This document shows, in pieces, positions 25,651 through 29,165 of a DNA stretch of 29,165 nt. The DNA comes from a virus, in IMG/VR virus record IMGVR_UViG_3300008120_000362, positions 1 to 29,165 of that record. One strand, written 5' to 3'. The translations under genes were made by a program, and so were the position numbers. The notes under the pieces are model-generated. The model was not told the DNA's origin. It worked only from the letters and a program-made list of their open reading frames with translations, and did not search any database. Each line of letters opens with the position of its first letter. Positions within the stretch are counted from its first letter, which is position 1.

Positions 25651-26673
25651 ATGGCAAGAGATTATAATTCAATTGTTGGACAAAAAAGTTATAGACCATT
25701 TACTTCTTATATTCCGTATGAATTTAAAGATCCTACTCAAGCTCAAAGCTTTGATCCTTTAAATCCAAACGTAGATTTGCAATGGGCTGGAAAGACAAGC
25801 TCTGCAGAACAATTTAATCAATATTATGATTATTATTTTACTGGAGAAGATGTCAGAATATATATTGATGGACTGTTTGATGCATCAGATGAATTAGATT
25901 TAGCCAGTTTTGCTTTTGCAATTAAGCAGGAGAAGCAGCCTCTTTATGGTTTCTGGTCTTATAATTATGATGTTATGATGGTGGGAACTAGAATCATCAC
26001 TGGAGAATTTAGTGTGTATGCAAGATATCCAGGAAGAATGACCGACCTTTTGTCAAAGGCAGCAGAAAAAAGAGCGGGATTTTATACATCAGAAGGGGCT
26101 AATGCAAAGATTCAATCTTATTTATTGAGTAGGGCAGAGTCTTTAGATGATGAAAAAAATATTAAAAAATACTGGGCAAACAGCAGGCTAGATAGACTAT
26201 CTTCAGATAATAGTTCAGATGACGCAAGAAATATATTTTCTGCACATCCTCCTTTTAATTTTGTTATTAAATATGGAACACAAGAAGGTTCTGTAACTAC
26301 AGTGACAAGAAATAAAGGCGATGATGGAGACGACAACTATGATACTTTGGATAGGTTAATGGCCACTGACTTTAATGAAAGACTAGTGCAAAAAACTGCA
26401 TCCGATAAAATGGATATAGTTTTGCAAAGTATTCAGCTTCTAGGGATGGCATCTGGCTACTCTACTGGAGGGCAGCCTTTGGTGGAAACTTATCAGTTTA
26501 TAGCAAGGGACATGTATGTCTCTTCTGGAGCATCAAGAAAAGCTCCAACATCAAGCGAAACCACAGCCACCAATGAGGCGGCACAAGTTAAGGGAACTAG
26601 TGCAACACAGACTTCTGCACCACCATCAGAAGAAAGAATAGCATATGTTACTACTTATGGACAAGTTCCATAG
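25651..26673 (+). CDS. Third, enlarged tube-fold protein (340 aa)
   Basis: The most divergent of the tube-fold paralogs. DVRIYIDGLFDASDELDLAS, then FAIKQEKQPLYGFW, TRIITGEFSVYAR, HPPFNFVIKYG and VETYQFIARDMYV correspond to the conserved strands of the other two. Insertions of about 100 residues lie between TGEFSVYAR and PPFN (helical and charged, KRAGFYTSEGANAKIQSYLL) and after PPFN (NKGDDGDDNYDTLDRLM). A 50-residue disordered S/T/A tail ends it. The start ATG (25651) follows the preceding stop by four bases with AAGGGC as a weak site. A tail-tube/baseplate junction or initiator protein is most likely. It is followed by a candidate promoter. Confidence 0.55.
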   Translation: MARDYNSIVGQKSYRPFTSYIPYEFKDPTQAQSFDPLNPNVDLQWAGKTSSAEQFNQYYDYYFTGEDVRIYIDGLFDASDELDLASFAFAIKQEKQPLYGFWSYNYDVMMVGTRIITGEFSVYARYPGRMTDLLSKAAEKRAGFYTSEGANAKIQSYLLSRAESLDDEKNIKKYWANSRLDRLSSDNSSDDARNIFSAHPPFNFVIKYGTQEGSVTTVTRNKGDDGDDNYDTLDRLMATDFNERLVQKTASDKMDIVLQSIQLLGMASGYSTGGQPLVETYQFIARDMYVSSGASRKAPTSSETTATNEAAQVKGTSATQTSAPPSEERIAYVTTYGQVP

Positions 26674-26684
26674 GCAGTGTTGTA

Positions 26685-26693
26685 TGGTATAAT
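26685..26693 (+). promoter_or_regulatory. Candidate extended -10 promoter
   Basis: TGGTATAAT is an exact extended -10 element in the 53-base gap before the chaperone gene, 34 bases ahead of its ATG. No strong -35 is present. The same element type occurs exactly at 10261 and with one mismatch at 3055, all in intergenic gaps. Confidence 0.4.
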
Positions 26694-26726
26694 GTTTTAG
26701 GTTTATTTTAAAAATAGGAGAAAAGT

Positions 26727-27239
26727 ATGACCGAGAAAAGAAAAGTAGTAGTTAGTTCATCAGAAGAGTTAATCGAAGAAACTGGCGCACAAGAAGCTCT
26801 TGTAGCACAGATGGTAGATGAAGATTTTGATACAGAAGAGCAGGACATAGAAGCAGTTACTTCAGTAGAAGATTTGCCAGACGAAGAAGAGATTTGGCCA
26901 GATGGGCCGACTGCAGGACAGATCAAAATTTGGAAGAAAGAACATGGTGACGTTTATGTTACGTCAATATCTTTTGACAAGCATATTGCATGGAGACCTC
27001 TTTCTAGATTAGAATATAAAAATCTAGTTAGAAAAATGGAACAACTTGTTCAATCAGGGCAAATGTCAACAGCAGAAGCAAACCTTTGGAATGAAGAAGC
27101 CATAGCTGAGCTTTGCATACTTTTCCCATCTTATGATGTAGCAGCGATGACAAGAGAAATGGCTGGTCTTCCTTCTCTTATTTCTCAAGAAGTTCTTGAG
27201 GCATCCGGATTCGTAGCACTAGAAGTAAGACAGTTATAA
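26727..27239 (+). CDS. Tail assembly chaperone candidate 1 (170 aa)
   Basis: A 170-residue acidic protein between tube genes and a probable tape measure gene, the standard place of tail assembly chaperones. The N-terminal ~60 residues are disordered and acidic (VDEDFDTEEQDIEAVTSVED). Then a folded helical domain has WRPLSRLEYKNLVRKM, EEAIAELCILFPSYDV and MAGLPSLISQEVLEASGF. The last two motifs recur in the next protein. AGGAG precedes the ATG. It ends with TAA TAA in the same frame as the downstream gene, so unlike lambda G/GT the two are separate starts rather than a frameshift fusion. It should keep the tape measure soluble while the tube is built. Confidence 0.55.
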   Translation: MTEKRKVVVSSSEELIEETGAQEALVAQMVDEDFDTEEQDIEAVTSVEDLPDEEEIWPDGPTAGQIKIWKKEHGDVYVTSISFDKHIAWRPLSRLEYKNLVRKMEQLVQSGQMSTAEANLWNEEAIAELCILFPSYDVAAMTREMAGLPSLISQEVLEASGFVALEVRQL

Positions 27240-27242
27240 TAA

Positions 27243-27866
27243 ATGATAGACCCATCTTTTATATTTGAAATAAAAAATAAATATGGGTCCATATTTGAGA
27301 CCTCTATAAAAAAAGAAATTATTCTTTTTAGAGAACTTACTTTTTCAGAATTTGATGAGATATCTGAATTTCAAAAAAATGGCGATAGCTCTAACGCAGA
27401 CATAGAAGACTTAATAATAAAGTATGCTGTTATTTATCCTCATGATTTTGACTCGGATAAATATCCTGCAGGTCTTGTTTCTTCTCTTGCAGAAGAAGTA
27501 TTAGAAGAGTCTGGTTTTTCTTCTGCAAAAAAAGCAAAACACATAGTTGAGCAAAAAAGAGAAGAAGCCAATGAAGTTAGATCTTTAATGAAAGCTTTTG
27601 TTCTGGCAACAATGCCAACATTTAGGCCTTCAGATCTTGATAATATGACATTTTCTAAATTAGCAGAACACGTTGCATTAGCTGAAAAAATAATTGAGAT
27701 TCAACAAAACGCAGCTGGAATGGAATCAACCAATGTTTCTCTACAGTTGATTGATCCAGAAGAAGAAATGCAAAAACAAAAAGATTTTGCAAATAGATTT
27801 AATGCATCTAGAAAAGATGGTGAAGCTAAATTTGAGGACCCAATTGCTCGCAAGCTTTGGGGATAG
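27243..27866 (+). CDS. Tail assembly chaperone candidate 2 (207 aa)
   Basis: A 207-residue helical protein paralogous to the preceding one: LFRELTFSEFDEISEFQ matches WRPLSRLEYKNLVRKM; IIKYAVIYPHDFDS matches ELCILFPSYDV; and AGLVSSLAEEVLEESGFSS matches AGLPSLISQEVLEASGFVA. It continues with long helices (AKHIVEQKREEANEVRSLMK, AEHVALAEKIIEIQ) and a charged C terminus ending in FEDPIARKLWG. Only the double stop TAATAA separates it from gene 1, without its own clear ribosome site, so reinitiation is likely. The tape measure candidate follows with a TTG start. Duplication of a chaperone domain into two adjacent genes is inferred. Confidence 0.55.
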   Translation: MIDPSFIFEIKNKYGSIFETSIKKEIILFRELTFSEFDEISEFQKNGDSSNADIEDLIIKYAVIYPHDFDSDKYPAGLVSSLAEEVLEESGFSSAKKAKHIVEQKREEANEVRSLMKAFVLATMPTFRPSDLDNMTFSKLAEHVALAEKIIEIQQNAAGMESTNVSLQLIDPEEEMQKQKDFANRFNASRKDGEAKFEDPIARKLWG

Positions 27867-27881
27867 TGTTAGGAATCAAAG

Positions 27882-29165
27882 TTGATTAGAGACCGTGGAC
27901 CAATAAGCAGTTTGGGTCATGGAGTTACTTCTAGAGACTCTCAAATTAATGAGGGAGAATCAGAGGGCCCAAGTCCTAATTCTGGCGCTATAGCAAGAGC
28001 ACTAAATGGGCATCCTATGATGCGCTTTTTTGCCTCCACTACAGCTGCTGTTGTTACGTCCGCAGTTTTGGGCAGGGTCGTCAGAGGTCAAGGCTTAAAG
28101 CTTGGTAAAAAAATTCAAGACGCAGCAGACGGTGGCAGTCAGTTTTCTGCTAGATTTGTTGATTCATGGAATAAACTAAGACGTACAGCAGACGAACTAG
28201 AACGGAGTTACAAGATATGTCGATGATAGTGTTGACCCATACAGTAGACTGGTCTATGAATCTGCAGATGGAACTTTAAGTACTGGGCGAGCAACACAGG
28301 CTGTACATAGAGATCAAGTATTAGAGGGCGGCCATTATCTTACTAGGAGCGAAATTCAAGCAGCTGGTGGCGGAATAACAAGAGAGCCAGCAGCTGTTTG
28401 GTCTGCAAGAGACGATCTTCAACAGAAGTTTGTTCAACTTGGAAGAAGACTTCCTTACGAATTGCCAGCTCTATATATTACTCAAAGAGCAGTAACAGAT
28501 CCTCTTTTTGGGAATAATCAAGATAGAAAAAAGGTCAAATGGTATAATCCAGCTGACGTTTTAGCTGACTTTGCTAAGCAATCAGTATATAATATCGCCT
28601 CAATTACTGGCCTAGGTGCCGTAGGTGGAGCAGCATTTGGCAGAGCAAAGTTTTATTACGACTTACCATATGCTCAGAATCCTAATCTGTCTCTAACAGC
28701 AAAGCAAATGGCTAGAGCCAATAGAGTCGCCGACGTCAGGACAATACTAGAAGAAGTTGGTCAAGACTTTTCTAAGATAGCTGGCGAAACAACTAAATAC
28801 ATGTCTAGCGCCGGTGCAGCATTCAGCTACGCAGTGGAGCAGGGTAAGCAAAATCAAGTCGGCCCAGTACAAGCCATGCACAGAGCAAGAGGCGGACCAA
28901 AGGCAGCAGCTCTTGCAGCAGAAAGAGATGGCAAATCAAAGCTAGCACAAGCAGGGCAGTACGCTAAATCTTTTTTTATTGGATTTGAAGATACAACAAC
29001 TAGTTATTATGGGGCCATTGACACAATTCCTGCATTCAGGGGATTTTCTGTTGGATTAAGATCTTTTAATAGCAAGTTTAGAGATGCAAAACTGGGTCAT
29101 GACGTTATATCTGGATCAAAGAACTTTGCAGATGCAGTTTTATTAATTAAGGGCCCATCACTCGA
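27882..29165 (+). CDS. Probable tape measure protein, frameshifted and incomplete at the window end
   Basis: A TTG at 27882 with AGGAA at 27871-27875 starts a frame that encodes HGVTSRDSQINEGESEG, then a hydrophobic helix (TTAAVVTSAVLGRVV) and stops at TGA 28224-28226 after 114 residues. One base later the frame beginning near 28201 is open without interruption to the last base, more than 310 codons, with no early ATG (RYVDDSVDPYSRLVYE, LPYELPALYITQRAV, ASITGLGAVGGAAFGRA, ISGSKNFADAVLLIK). The two clearly belong together, joined by a net one-base insertion between 28201 and 28223. Its place after the chaperones and its alanine-rich helical nature suggest the tape measure, which sets tail length and is delivered at infection, but other large tail proteins are possible. 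The 3' end is outside the window. Confidence 0.5.

Noticed and set aside
27200-27260. Programmed frameshift joining the two tail assembly chaperones
   Set aside because: The two frames are the same, with two consecutive TAA stops between them and an ATG directly after, so no slip would join them.

Overview
The window is part of the late (virion structural) region of a tailed double-stranded DNA phage with a contractile tail. This follows from a portal, a prohead protease/scaffold, an HK97-type major capsid protein, neck proteins, two sheath-fold proteins and three tube-fold proteins. All genes read left to right, are packed closely or overlap, and most have recognisable Shine-Dalgarno sites. 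The DNA is AT-rich with AGA-dominated arginine codons, except in the capsid genes. Nothing in the sequence names the host. The gene types resemble those of uncultured aquatic phages and of actinobacterial myoviruses, but that is inference.

Layout: (1) 1-6623, head module: end of an upstream gene, a small protein, portal, small charged protein, a GT-A type glycosyltransferase, prohead protease fused to an acidic scaffold (broken by a one-base indel, with an apparent nested scaffold start), a probable capsid decoration protein and the major capsid protein, closed by a strong terminator. (2) 6748-13702, fibre/adhesin module: six consecutive secreted-looking structural proteins, including a collagen-like fibre rich in Gly-Pro-Thr and a glycine-rich adhesin with an extreme histidine cluster. 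(3) 13716-18712, a translationally coupled cassette: two unknown small proteins, a prolyl-4-hydroxylase-like 2OG-Fe(II) oxygenase, an unknown 371-aa protein, a flavin-dependent tryptophan-halogenase-like enzyme, an unknown 254-aa phage protein and two small proteins, one of them membrane-spanning. (4) 18856-22767, neck: a small beta protein, connector, head closure, a sheath-like protein with an extra N-terminal domain, and a tail terminator candidate. (5) 22849-29165, tail: sheath, tube, terminator, two more tube-fold proteins, two paralogous tail assembly chaperone candidates and the start of a probable tape measure gene that is frameshifted and runs off the window.

How it fits together: regions 1, 4 and 5 supply a complete head, neck and contractile tail pathway. 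Regions 2 and 3 form a fibre-plus-modification block inserted between the capsid gene and the neck genes. The most interesting hypothesis is that the oxygenase and halogenase (and perhaps the glycosyltransferase near the portal) chemically decorate the virion, with the collagen-like fibre as the obvious hydroxylation substrate. The link rests on proximity and residue conservation only. Two further points matter for reuse of this annotation: two structural genes carry net +1 indels that could be sequence errors, and the sheath, tube and chaperone families have each been duplicated side by side.
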